Assembly: GCF_003023845.1 (NCBI RefSeq)
Contig: NZ_PYFT01000001.1
Coordinates: 1-64,000 of the forward strand
Source of the DNA: Adhaeribacter arboris
Lineage (GTDB): Bacteria; Bacteroidota; Bacteroidia; Cytophagales; Hymenobacteraceae
Direction: 5' to 3'
DNA length: 64,000 nucleotides
A program made the position numbers and the translations under genes. Positions 53,980-62,637 of this stretch are shown piece by piece (position 1 is the first letter of the stretch; each line of letters starts with the position of its first letter). The notes beneath the pieces were generated by a model. It was not told the DNA's origin. It worked only from the letters and a program-made list of their open reading frames with translations, and did no database searches.

Positions 53980-56529
53980 ATGAGGCTAGGCGTACCCCGG
54001 TTTTTATTTTTTTCATTCTTGGTTTTAACAGGTTCCGTGTCGCTGCAGGCACAAAATATTCAAACGCCGGCGCAATTTTTAGGCTATAATTTAGGAGAAC
54101 GGTTTACGCCGCATGCCCAAATTGTACGCTACGTGGAGTATCTGGCGAGTCAGGCACCGAAACGCATGCAGGTGCAAACCTACGGTCACACCTACGAAGG
54201 CCGACCACTTCTACTCGCTACTTTATCATCAGAAGAAAACTTTAATCGCCGGGAAGTTATTCGGACGGATAATTTAAAACGCATTGGTTTACTGCCGGGA
54301 CAAGCTACCGGTAAGCAGCCGGTAATTGTGTGGTTAAGCTACAACGTACACGGCAACGAGGCCGTGTCGTCGGAGGCGGTGATGCAGGTATTATACAACC
54401 TGGTAACAAGCTCCACCCCGGAAATTACCAAGTGGCTGCAGAATACCTTAGTGCTGGTAGACCCCTGCGTGAACCCCGACGGGCGCGATCGTTACGCCAT
54501 GTGGTACAACCAGGTAGCCAACCAGTTACCCAACGTTTCGCCGCTGGCCCGCGAACACCAGGAACCCTGGCCCGGCGGCCGGACTAATCATTATTTATTC
54601 GATTTAAACCGCGACTGGGCTTGGCAAACGCAGCAGGAAACCCAGCAACGCATTGTCATGTACAACCAATGGATGCCGCAGGTACACGCCGATTTTCACG
54701 AGATGGGCGTAGAAGCGCCTTACTATTTTTCGCCGGCCGCTAAACCTTTTCACGAAGCCATCACTCCCTGGCAGCGGCAATTTCAGCAGATTATCGGGGA
54801 AAACAACCGCAAGTATTTCGATAAAAACAACTGGCTGTACTTTACCCGCGAAACCTACGATTTATTTTACCCCAGCTACGGCGATACCTGGCCCACCTTT
54901 AACGGCGCCATTGCCATGACCTACGAACAAGGCGGCGGCGGCCGGGGTGGTCGGGCGATAGTTAAAGCTGACGGCGATACCCTGACTTTAGCCCAACGCA
55001 TTGCGCACCATTACGCCGCGAGTCTGGCCACCATCGAAGCGGCTTCCGACCACCAGGAACAAGTACTACAGGAATATCAGAAGTATTACCAACAAGCCCG
55101 TACCAACCCAACTGGCGCATACAAAACCTACGTTCTAAAAGCCGGGAACCAGCCCGGGAAAGTACGGCAATTAACCACTTACCTCGATCGGCAACAAATT
55201 AAATACGGGTACGCCAGCCAAAATAGTTCGGGTTTTGGCTTTAATTATACCACCGGCAAATCCGAAGCGGTAAAAATTGAATTAAATGATTTAGTGGTTA
55301 GTATGTATCAGCCCAAATCTACTTTATTAAAAGTTTTATTTGACCCAAACACCAAATTAGAAGATTCTTTAACCTACGATATTACTTCCTGGGCCATTCC
55401 GTACGCCTACGGTTTGCCCGCTTATGGTTTAAAAAGCCGGGTAACGAATACATCCGAAAACCCTATTCCCGCGGGGGTAAAAGCTTCTTCGGCAACAGTA
55501 ACAACCGGAGCGCCTTACGCTTATTTGGCTCGTTATAACAGCCTGACCGATTTAAAGTTTCTAGCCGCTTTGCTGAATAAAAACGTAAAAGTACGCTTCT
55601 CCGAAAAAGCTTTTGAAGCCGGCGGACAACAATACGCGCCGGGCACTTTAATAATCACCCGTACGGGTAACGAACGCTTAAATACTAAGTTTGATGCTTT
55701 AATTAAAGCCCATGCCGATTCGTTTGGGGTACAACTAACGCCATCGCCCACCGGTTTTGTGAGCAGCGGCGTAGATTTTGGCTCCACGAGTGTGCGTTCC
55801 GTCCGGAGAGCGAAGATTGGTCTTTTGGCCGGTGAGGGAATTTCGTCCACGGCTTTCGGGGAGGTTTGGCATTTTTTTGAGCAGCAGATTCATTATCCGG
55901 TTACCGTTATTTCCACCGAAACTTTTAACCGCGTTCCCTGGCAGCAACTCGATGTATTAATATTACCCGATGGCCGCTACAACGATATATTCGATGAAAA
56001 AGGCTTAACGCAGCTAAAAGACTGGGTGCGCGCCGGCGGCAAAGTAATTGCCCTGGAAGGCGCCGCCGCGCACTTGGCCGGGAAACGCGATTTTACCTTA
56101 ACCAAAAGAAAAATTTCGGATAGTATCGATTTAAAAAAAGACCCTTACCGCGCTTTAAAACGGTACGGCGACGCCGAGCGGACTGCCCTTTCGGAATTGG
56201 TACAAGGGGGTATTTACCGGCTTACCCTGGATAATTCGCATCCGCTGGCTTTTGGGTACGGACCTACTTATTTTGCTTTAATTCAGGAAGTAAACGATTA
56301 TCCTTTTATGCAGCAGGGCTGGAATGTGGGCGTTTTAAAGAAAGATATTTACGCCACTGGTTTTGCCGGGAGCAAAGTTAAAAAGCGCCTGCAAGACTCG
56401 CTTGTATTCGGTACCCAGGAAATGGGTCGCGGCCAAATTGTTTACTTAGCTAATAATCCTTTGTTCCGGGCTTTCTGGCACAGCGGCAAACTCATGTTCG
56501 GTAATGCCATTTTTATGGTAGGGCAGTAG
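53980..56529 (+). CDS. M14-family zinc metallopeptidase (large secreted form)
   Basis: This 849-aa secreted peptidase has a signal peptide (about 1-24, VSLQAQ). The M14 carboxypeptidase domain (about 35-330) has the zinc motif HGNE (NVHGNEAVSSEA) followed by substrate-site residues in DPCVNPDGRDRY. A histidine-rich segment in VHADFHEMGVEAPY probably supplies the third zinc ligand, and AMTYEQGGGGRGG lies near the expected catalytic glutamate. The remainder contains a class I amidotransferase-like segment (about 605-720: KIGLLAGEGISS, DVLILPDGRYN, GKVIALEGAAAHL), as in other large Bacteroidota M14 proteins. Function is degradation of peptides outside the cell; specificity is unknown. It stands alone; the 84-bp repeat begins 8 bp past the stop and its hairpin probably ends transcription. 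Confidence 0.92.
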   Translation: MRLGVPRFLFFSFLVLTGSVSLQAQNIQTPAQFLGYNLGERFTPHAQIVRYVEYLASQAPKRMQVQTYGHTYEGRPLLLATLSSEENFNRREVIRTDNLKRIGLLPGQATGKQPVIVWLSYNVHGNEAVSSEAVMQVLYNLVTSSTPEITKWLQNTLVLVDPCVNPDGRDRYAMWYNQVANQLPNVSPLAREHQEPWPGGRTNHYLFDLNRDWAWQTQQETQQRIVMYNQWMPQVHADFHEMGVEAPYYFSPAAKPFHEAITPWQRQFQQIIGENNRKYFDKNNWLYFTRETYDLFYPSYGDTWPTFNGAIAMTYEQGGGGRGGRAIVKADGDTLTLAQRIAHHYAASLATIEAASDHQEQVLQEYQKYYQQARTNPTGAYKTYVLKAGNQPGKVRQLTTYLDRQQIKYGYASQNSSGFGFNYTTGKSEAVKIELNDLVVSMYQPKSTLLKVLFDPNTKLEDSLTYDITSWAIPYAYGLPAYGLKSRVTNTSENPIPAGVKASSATVTTGAPYAYLARYNSLTDLKFLAALLNKNVKVRFSEKAFEAGGQQYAPGTLIITRTGNERLNTKFDALIKAHADSFGVQLTPSPTGFVSSGVDFGSTSVRSVRRAKIGLLAGEGISSTAFGEVWHFFEQQIHYPVTVISTETFNRVPWQQLDVLILPDGRYNDIFDEKGLTQLKDWVRAGGKVIALEGAAAHLAGKRDFTLTKRKISDSIDLKKDPYRALKRYGDAERTALSELVQGGIYRLTLDNSHPLAFGYGPTYFALIQEVNDYPFMQQGWNVGVLKKDIYATGFAGSKVKKRLQDSLVFGTQEMGRGQIVYLANNPLFRAFWHSGKLMFGNAIFMVGQ

Positions 56530-56536
56530 ATAGTTA

Positions 56537-56620
56537 ATACCCAATAGTATGAGTTGCCATCCATCAGGTTGATTTAAAAAATTGCTTAAACCCGGCGGGT
56601 TTTCAAAACCCGCCGGGTTT
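56537..56620 (-). repeat. 84-bp hairpin-plus-tail dispersed repeat, copy 2
   Basis: On the minus strand this reads like 8254-8337 with four substitutions, two in the tail (GGATGGC against GGAAGGT) and two after the hairpin. The hairpin itself (15-bp arms) is identical. On the plus strand the tail comes first, so the hairpin lies about 60 bp past the M14 stop. Confidence 0.85.
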
Positions 56621-57194
56621 CATTTCCTTCGGTATGGCAGCTACTTGAAGCAATTGGGTATAATCTATGATTGATTCCGTTTAGTTTTCTTACTAAAACT
56701 TTGATTTAAGTTACTAGCTATAAGTTGATCCGGGAAAGTACAATTTTTATATAAATTATAAATTCTTTAAGGTATGGGTCGTTGATTTCTTCTTACTCCG
56801 TAATGTGCAATAGGGTTTCTGCATCTATTAACTAAAAAGGCTTTATAAAGTGGTGTTAGAAATGTATTTTTGCCCCTTAATAAGTGGATAGTTCCATTTT
56901 GTTCTGTTTCATGGAAAATTTATTCGGGAGAATATACAAGGATTAAATATAGGTAATTTTATATTTTATAACCATCCGGAAAGAAAAGAGTATACGTATT
57001 TAACTAATTCATTTTAAGTTTTAAGCATTAAAAATATAGAATACGGCAAAATCTTTAAACTGTACTTTCAAAATAAATGGATTGTTCCGGTAAAATAATT
57101 CCGGAAGCGGCCCAACAAAATAGAGCTAAACGCAAGAGAATAATTGCCGGAATTTAAAAGTCGGAAGCTATTTAAGTAAGAATATTAAAGATAA
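56621..57194. other. AT-rich region upstream of the polysaccharide cluster
   Basis: This 574 bp between the 84-bp repeat and the permease stub contains no supported gene. It should contain the promoter of the polysaccharide cluster. AT content rises towards the right. Confidence 0.5.
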
Positions 57195-57410
57195 GTGGAG
57201 ACAACTCAAGTATTAAAAACTACCAATCCGGTACGCAATTCCTACCCAGCCGAAGAGCAGGAATGGACCGAAATTATAGAGCCGCGTTCCCGCTTGCTGA
57301 ATTTAGGTTTAATGTACATGCATCTTTCGGTTGTTATTTTCAACCTAGTACGTTTTCTTTTTCAATTTAGCCTCTTCTTTAATGATATAAGGTTTTATCA
57401 AAGTTTTTAG
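57195..57410 (+). pseudogene. 5' stub of a polysaccharide ABC permease
   Basis: A 71-codon frame starts at GTG 57195. Its first 39 residues, ending EWTEIIEPRSRLLNLGL, match the usual start of Bacteroidota Wzm-type permeases (xWTEVIEPxxxLxxLxL, which normally goes on to a VWRYRDL-type helix). From about 57312 the reading changes to an unrelated hydrophobic tail (MYMHLSVVIFNLVRF) and stops. The intact permease, with a different N terminus, starts 3 bp later. This looks like a recombination junction where an older permease gene was replaced. It might also still be translated as a leader peptide. Confidence 0.65.
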
Positions 57411-57412
57411 AC

Positions 57413-58270
57413 ATGAGTAAGTTTACTAAAGATGATATTATTTATACCTCTGACAGTGAAGTAAAGCGGTTTTCGCATCTAATTAAAAATATGGTGATTG
57501 ATCTAATTTCGGCCAAACAACTTGCTTATACTTTAATGACCAGAGATATAAAGGCGCAATATCGCCAGTCAGCACTCGGGATTATTTGGGCCTTTATTCC
57601 AGCTATTGCGACTGCTCTAACGTTTACGTTGGCTAGTCAGTCACGACTAATAAATTTAGGCACAACTAATATTCCTTATCCTGCTTACATTATTTTTAGT
57701 ACTGCTTTATGGCAAACTTTTACGGAGGCTGTACTTGGTCCTATAAATGGAGTAACTGCAGCAAAAGATATTCTCTCTAAAATTAAGTTTCCTCGAGAGG
57801 CTTTAATTTTAGCAAAACTGGGGGAAGTTATTTTCAATTTTGGAATTAAACTGATCTTAATAATTGGAGTATTTATTTGGTATGGTTTACCCGTAAACGT
57901 TTTAACAATTCTGGCACCTTTTGCTGTTTTAAATCTTATATTGTTTGGTTTTGGAATAGGAATGCTGTTAGCTCCCTTAAATGTACTTTACTCAGACATT
58001 AGTAAAGGCATAACTATTTTACTGGGTTTTGGACTTTTTCTTACCCCAGTAGTTTTTCCTATGCCTGAAGGTAATGGTGTTTTTGCACAAATAGTACGCA
58101 TGAATCCTATTACTTATTTACTATTAGGTATACGTGAACTAACACTTAACGGAAATCTAGTGAACAGTTTTGTATATACAGGAATTACAGTATTTAATAT
58201 TTTTTTGCTTTTGCTTTCCTGGCTTTTTTACCGTTTGTCTATGCCTTTTATTGTAGAAAGGGCTTCTTAA
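57413..58270 (+). CDS. Polysaccharide ABC transporter permease (Wzm-like)
   Basis: This 285-aa inner-membrane permease of the ABC-2 family exports lipid-linked surface polysaccharide. The N-terminal cytosolic helix (about 1-35) is followed by a conserved ABC-2 region with RDIKAQYRQSALGIIWAFIPA. Six or so membrane segments follow, the last near 255-275. The motifs ALWQTFTEAVLGPINGV and FLTPVVFPMP-MNPITYLLLGIRELTL are typical of Wzm/TagG. The partner ATPase starts 3 bp after the stop, so expression is coupled. Base composition is clearly more AT-rich than in the genes before 56.5 kb, a sign of horizontal transfer of the cluster. Confidence 0.93.
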   Translation: MSKFTKDDIIYTSDSEVKRFSHLIKNMVIDLISAKQLAYTLMTRDIKAQYRQSALGIIWAFIPAIATALTFTLASQSRLINLGTTNIPYPAYIIFSTALWQTFTEAVLGPINGVTAAKDILSKIKFPREALILAKLGEVIFNFGIKLILIIGVFIWYGLPVNVLTILAPFAVLNLILFGFGIGMLLAPLNVLYSDISKGITILLGFGLFLTPVVFPMPEGNGVFAQIVRMNPITYLLLGIRELTLNGNLVNSFVYTGITVFNIFLLLLSWLFYRLSMPFIVERAS

Positions 58271-58273
58271 TCA

Positions 58274-59587
58274 ATGATCAAAGATATTATTACAACTACT
58301 TCTGCTGAAAGACTACCTAATCTTGAACAGGACAATATTATTTTATCGGTTGAAGCAGTTTCAAAAAAGTTTTGCCGAGATTTGAAACGTTCTCTTTATT
58401 ACGGGCTTAAAGATATTGTAAAAGAAATTACTGGGGTAAATAGGGCAGCCTATTTAAGGAAAGAAGAATTTTGGGCCCTTAATGATATTAATTTCTCCCT
58501 GAAGAAAAAAGAAGCGGTTGCTCTTATTGGCGCTAATGGCGCTGGTAAAACCACTCTGCTTAAAATTATTAGTGGACTCATTAAACCTGATAAAGGACGG
58601 GTAACTATAAAAGGACGGCTTGCCCCTTTAATTGGACTCGGGGCGGGTTTTAATAATATCTTAACCGGAAGAGAAAATGTTTATGTAAATATGGCTATTC
58701 TGGGCTTAACACAAGAGCAAATAACTGAAAGATTTGAAGAGGTGGTTGCATTTTCAGAAATAGGCGATGCTATTGATGCTCCCGTTAAAACATACAGTTC
58801 CGGTATGGCGGCACGTTTAGGGTTTGCGTGTGCCATTCATACTGACCCAGACATTTTATTAATTGACGAGGTACTGGCAGTAGGAGATATAAAATTCAGA
58901 TTAAAATGTTATAAACGCTTAGCACAACTTCGGGAGAAAGGGACTTCGTTTATTTTGGTTTCGCATAGTACGCAATCTATACTTTCCACTTGTAACACGG
59001 GAGTCTTTTTAAAAAAGGGGATGGTGATAACAAGTGGTAACGTTGCAGAGGTAATAAATCAATATGAAGATGAGCTTCTTTCGAGTCCGATTGAACGAGT
59101 ACCAGGTAGATTGAAACAACCCGTAAAGTCAAAACAGGACAGTTTTGGACTAGATATAGAAGAAGTCTACTTCGAAAATGAGCAAGGTGAATTACTGGAA
59201 GAATTAATAAGTGGTACGTTTACGAATCTTTGTATTATTTGTAAAGCTTGGCAAAATATTGAAAGTTTTTCTGTACGAATCATTATCCGAGAACTTGCGC
59301 AGGAAAATAATTACACGCTGGTAATCAACTCAGAAGACGACGGAAAAATATTTAAAATGAAAGAGGGGAAAGCTATTATTAAAATCAGTCTTCCGGCAGT
59401 TGGTTTACGAAGAGGGCAATACTATGCTAAAATTAGTTTGACTTCCAGTTTAATTTACTTTTTTGATGTGGTGGAGTCATTTCCTTTCACCGTTCGATCT
59501 GTGAGTAAGGATATGATAGAATCTTCTTTTTTCCAAGTAAGAGAATGGCATAAAGTAAATTTAGAAAATCAATATTCTCATGAATAA
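58274..59587 (+). CDS. Polysaccharide ABC transporter ATP-binding protein (Wzt-like)
   Basis: This 437-aa ATPase drives Wzm. The nucleotide-binding domain (about 20-270) has Walker A GANGAGKTT at 86-94, the signature YSSGMAARL, Walker B DILLIDEVLAVGD and the switch His in LVSHSTQ. An N-terminal extension with FWALNDINFSLKKKE is standard. The C-terminal part (about 290-437) is a beta-sandwich of the Wzt carbohydrate-binding type (SFSVRIIIRELAQE, GLRRGQYYAKISL), which recognises the finished glycan. This implies a capped or modified O-antigen-type polymer, and the methyltransferases downstream may add the cap. It overlaps the next gene by 8 bp. Confidence 0.95.
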   Translation: MIKDIITTTSAERLPNLEQDNIILSVEAVSKKFCRDLKRSLYYGLKDIVKEITGVNRAAYLRKEEFWALNDINFSLKKKEAVALIGANGAGKTTLLKIISGLIKPDKGRVTIKGRLAPLIGLGAGFNNILTGRENVYVNMAILGLTQEQITERFEEVVAFSEIGDAIDAPVKTYSSGMAARLGFACAIHTDPDILLIDEVLAVGDIKFRLKCYKRLAQLREKGTSFILVSHSTQSILSTCNTGVFLKKGMVITSGNVAEVINQYEDELLSSPIERVPGRLKQPVKSKQDSFGLDIEEVYFENEQGELLEELISGTFTNLCIICKAWQNIESFSVRIIIRELAQENNYTLVINSEDDGKIFKMKEGKAIIKISLPAVGLRRGQYYAKISLTSSLIYFFDVVESFPFTVRSVSKDMIESSFFQVREWHKVNLENQYSHE

Positions 59588-60623
59588 ACACATCATCTCA
59601 CCTAGATTTCGGAGAGAAGGCTTTACCTTTTACTCGGATTCCATCTTACAAATGGAGCATATTACGAGTGTAAAGCAAAAGTTGGAAAATGGGGTTTATC
59701 ATCTTAAGGCAAATACTTGTATTTGTGGTGAATCTAAAGGGGTAGTAATTGCAGAAGTAGAGCGTTACGGCTTACCTTTAAACTCTGAACTATGCCTTAA
59801 TTGTGGAACTGTGCGAATTAACCCTTATCCTGATGAGGAAAGTATAACTGACTTTTATGCACACGAGTATCAGTATATGTATAATCGCTCCTCGGATAAT
59901 GCTGTTTATTTTGAACGTCAGAAGCAATATGGCGTTAAATTTTTATCTCTTGCAGAACCCTTTTTGCAACAAAAAAATTGGGTTTTGGAAGTTGGGTGCG
60001 GTGCAGGTGGGGCTTTGGTTCCCTTTCTTAATTTTGGTTGTAAAGTAGCAGGCTGTGATTATGATGCCCGTTTATTGGAGTATGGAAAAAAAAACGGAAT
60101 TTCTGATCTTTATTTTGGTTCTTTAAATAACTTGAATAAGCATTTGCCTTTAATAAAGGCTGAGCTTATTTTTATGAACCATGTATTTGAACATGTGGAA
60201 AACCCTCTCGAACTTCTTAAAAGTTGTAAGCAAAAACTAAGTTCTTCCGGAAAGATTATTATATCTGTGCCTGATCTAACAAGAGTGGACCAGTTTGACT
60301 TTTTTAAGGGTAATTTGCTCCCTATGTTTCATATTGCCCATAAATATAACTTTACAGTTGAGGGACTTACTATATTAGCGGGTAAAGCTGGGTTAAAACT
60401 TAAGATTTTACAGCCTGATTCTAATATTGTAACCCATACTTCCATTATGCCCGAAATATGGGTTGAATTTAAACCAGCTAACGAAGTGAAGTTTGATTTA
60501 CAACCAAATATTGGTAATAAGGTCATCAATAAACTTCAGCAACTAGAGAAAATTTATCAGAAAAGGAGCGTTAAAAGAAATTTTAGATCAATTATTCAAA
60601 GAATGATATATCGCAATCGCTAA
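59580..60623 (+). CDS. Class I SAM-dependent methyltransferase with N-terminal zinc ribbon
   Basis: This 347-aa cytoplasmic methyltransferase has an N-terminal zinc-binding region with CICG and CLNCG, matching a family common in polysaccharide and sugar-modification clusters. The Rossmann domain (about 135-260) has the SAM motif VLEVGCGAGGALVPF and the acidic strand CDYDARLLEYGK. The later DFFKGNLLPMFHIAHKYNFTVE and PEIWVEF segments are typical of this sub-family. It overlaps the Wzt gene by 8 bp, so translation is probably coupled. It may methylate the terminal sugar that stops chain growth and is recognised by Wzt, but this is inference. Confidence 0.85.
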   Translation: MNKHIISPRFRREGFTFYSDSILQMEHITSVKQKLENGVYHLKANTCICGESKGVVIAEVERYGLPLNSELCLNCGTVRINPYPDEESITDFYAHEYQYMYNRSSDNAVYFERQKQYGVKFLSLAEPFLQQKNWVLEVGCGAGGALVPFLNFGCKVAGCDYDARLLEYGKKNGISDLYFGSLNNLNKHLPLIKAELIFMNHVFEHVENPLELLKSCKQKLSSSGKIIISVPDLTRVDQFDFFKGNLLPMFHIAHKYNFTVEGLTILAGKAGLKLKILQPDSNIVTHTSIMPEIWVEFKPANEVKFDLQPNIGNKVINKLQQLEKIYQKRSVKRNFRSIIQRMIYRNR

Positions 60624-60725
60624 AAAAAGTTTTAACGTTATTCCTTTATAAGTAGAATTTAAAGGAATAATGAAATCCTAATGTTTCTTCTTAATTGCTC
60701 CCATACATAAAAATTCTATTATTTA

Positions 60726-61574
60726 ATGAAGAAGTTTTTCCAAAAGCTATTCTCAGCAGAAAGAAATCCAGTTATGCAAGTAGCTGATCATTCAATAAAA
60801 CCTCAATTACCTTTAAAAGGATTTGTGGAAGGTAAAACTATAATACCATTGCTGGATCATTTAACAGATGAAGAATTATCTGAACTAAATAGCTTATTGA
60901 ATTGGAATAGTTTTATTGTTGATTCTCAAGGAAGAAGATTCGGAAACATTGCTTGGTCTGGAAAGCGTGAAACACCACAGCACATTCCTGATCCCCGTCA
61001 TGCGTTGCTTTCGAAAAGAATAGATCTCAGTACCAAACATATTCTGGAGATAGGATGCTTTGAAGGTATCCATACTGTTAGCCTTTGTCAACTGGCTGCT
61101 AAAGTTACCGCTATTGATTCCAGAGTGGAGAATGTTGTTAAAACTATTGTACGTACTGCCTTCTTTAATTATCACCCGACTGTTTTTAAGTGTAATGTTG
61201 AGGCTTGGGAAAATCAATTCTCCTTGCTGAAAGCCGATGTGTGCCATCATATAGGGGTACTTTACCACTTAAAGAATCCAGTAAAGCATTTGCTAGATTT
61301 AGGAAAGCTAATAAATAAAGCTATTTTGCTAGACACCCATATTGCGCATTCGGAAGAAGCTTTAGAGCAGGATGAAGTAGATGGAAAGAAATACTTATAC
61401 AAAAAATACATGGAGGGTAAAGATGTTTTCTCTGGTATGTATGAACATGCTAAATGGTTGCCGCTAGATACTATTCTGGAAGTTCTTAAAGATCAAGGAT
61501 TTGTGCACAGTGAAATTTTGGAAAAGCGAAATGAGCGAAATGGACCTAGAGTATTAGTGTACCTAACTAAGTAA
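60726..61574 (+). CDS. SAM-dependent methyltransferase (CmoB/DUF1698-like)
   Basis: This 282-aa class I methyltransferase has SAM motif I ILEIGCFEGIHTVSL (about 105-119), motif II AIDSRVENVVK and a post-motif region CHHIGVLYHLKNPVKHLLDLG that is close to CmoB/DUF1698 proteins. The N-terminal part (about 1-70) contains LTDEELSELNSLLNWNSFIVD and QGRRFGNIAWSGKRE, seen in methyltransferases of surface-polysaccharide clusters. It is 102 bp after the first methyltransferase with no hairpin between, and 13 bp before kpsF, so probably in the same transcript. The acceptor sugar is unknown. Confidence 0.82.
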   Translation: MKKFFQKLFSAERNPVMQVADHSIKPQLPLKGFVEGKTIIPLLDHLTDEELSELNSLLNWNSFIVDSQGRRFGNIAWSGKRETPQHIPDPRHALLSKRIDLSTKHILEIGCFEGIHTVSLCQLAAKVTAIDSRVENVVKTIVRTAFFNYHPTVFKCNVEAWENQFSLLKADVCHHIGVLYHLKNPVKHLLDLGKLINKAILLDTHIAHSEEALEQDEVDGKKYLYKKYMEGKDVFSGMYEHAKWLPLDTILEVLKDQGFVHSEILEKRNERNGPRVLVYLTK

Positions 61575-61587
61575 TAAATCCATAATT

Positions 61588-62601
61588 ATGGTTCAAACCA
61601 ATTTTAAGGAAGATACAACAAGCGCAACTACCGGGTATATCGAATCTTTTCAGACTATGCTATTGCTAGAGGCAAAAGCAATTGAACGATGTGCCGGCCT
61701 GCTTAGTGGTAAGAAGATCGATAAAGCCATAGAATTAATACTTACCTCCAAAGGCAAGGTTGTTGTTATCGGTGTTGGAAAATCTGGAATTATAGCTAAC
61801 AAAATAGCTGCCACGTTTACAAGCACGGGTACAACTGCAATCTATATGCATGCTTCTGATGCTATGCACGGAGATTTAGGCATTATTGGCTCCAAAGATG
61901 TATTAATAATGCTAAGCAATAGCGGAGAAACTTCTGAAATTCTTGCCCTTTTGCCTCACATTAAACAGAGAAATGTTCCCATTATTGCCATAGTGGGTAA
62001 TGTACGGTCTACTTTGGCTAATCATGCCGATGTGGCTTTTGATGCTTCCATTACAAGAGAGGCTTGTCCCTTGAATTTGGCACCTACCTGTAGTACTACC
62101 GTAGCTCTAGCGATTGGAGATGCTTTAGCTATGACTCTCATGGAAGTAAAAGGTATAACTTCCGAAAATTTTGCCATAAATCATCCCGCCGGAGGTTTAG
62201 GTAAAAGATTATCTTTAAAAGTAAAGGATTTGATGCGTACAGATACCAGAAATTTTGTTGTCGCACCAGAGACTAGTTGGAATGATATTCTAAGTAAAAT
62301 TAACGAGGGCAAAATAGGTGCGGTTAACATCGTGGATGGTAATAGCGCATTGCTAGGGATTATAACGGATGGAGATATAAGAAGAATAGTGCAAAATAAA
62401 ACTACTGTTGAAATTGCTTCACTTACTGCTATCTCCGTAATGACTAAAAATCCGGTAGTGGTCAAGCCGGAAATGTTGGCTTATGATGCTTTACAATTAA
62501 TGGAAAAAAGACCTTCCCAAATATCGGTTTTGCCCGTAATTAATGAAAATAATTATTGTATGGGATTAATTCGGTTACACGATATTGTTGGGAAAATATA
62601 A
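61588..62601 (+). CDS. kpsF: KpsF/GutQ-type D-arabinose-5-phosphate isomerase
   Basis: This 337-aa enzyme converts D-ribulose 5-phosphate to D-arabinose 5-phosphate, the first step towards Kdo. The N-terminal SIS domain (about 40-190) has VVVIGVGKSGIIANKIA, MHGDLGII, MLSNSGETSEI and the conserved REACPLNLAPTCSTT block. Two CBS domains fill the C-terminal part (about 215-335: MRTDTRNFVV, ITDGDIRRIV, MEKRPSQISVLPV). Length and domain order are normal. In capsule clusters KpsF supplies Kdo for glycolipid anchors, so this gene suggests a Kdo-containing polymer or linker. It is 13 bp after the methyltransferase gene. Confidence 0.93.
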   Translation: MVQTNFKEDTTSATTGYIESFQTMLLLEAKAIERCAGLLSGKKIDKAIELILTSKGKVVVIGVGKSGIIANKIAATFTSTGTTAIYMHASDAMHGDLGIIGSKDVLIMLSNSGETSEILALLPHIKQRNVPIIAIVGNVRSTLANHADVAFDASITREACPLNLAPTCSTTVALAIGDALAMTLMEVKGITSENFAINHPAGGLGKRLSLKVKDLMRTDTRNFVVAPETSWNDILSKINEGKIGAVNIVDGNSALLGIITDGDIRRIVQNKTTVEIASLTAISVMTKNPVVVKPEMLAYDALQLMEKRPSQISVLPVINENNYCMGLIRLHDIVGKI

Positions 62602-62637
62602 TTTTTTACCAATTGAGGTAAATGTAAATATTCATCT

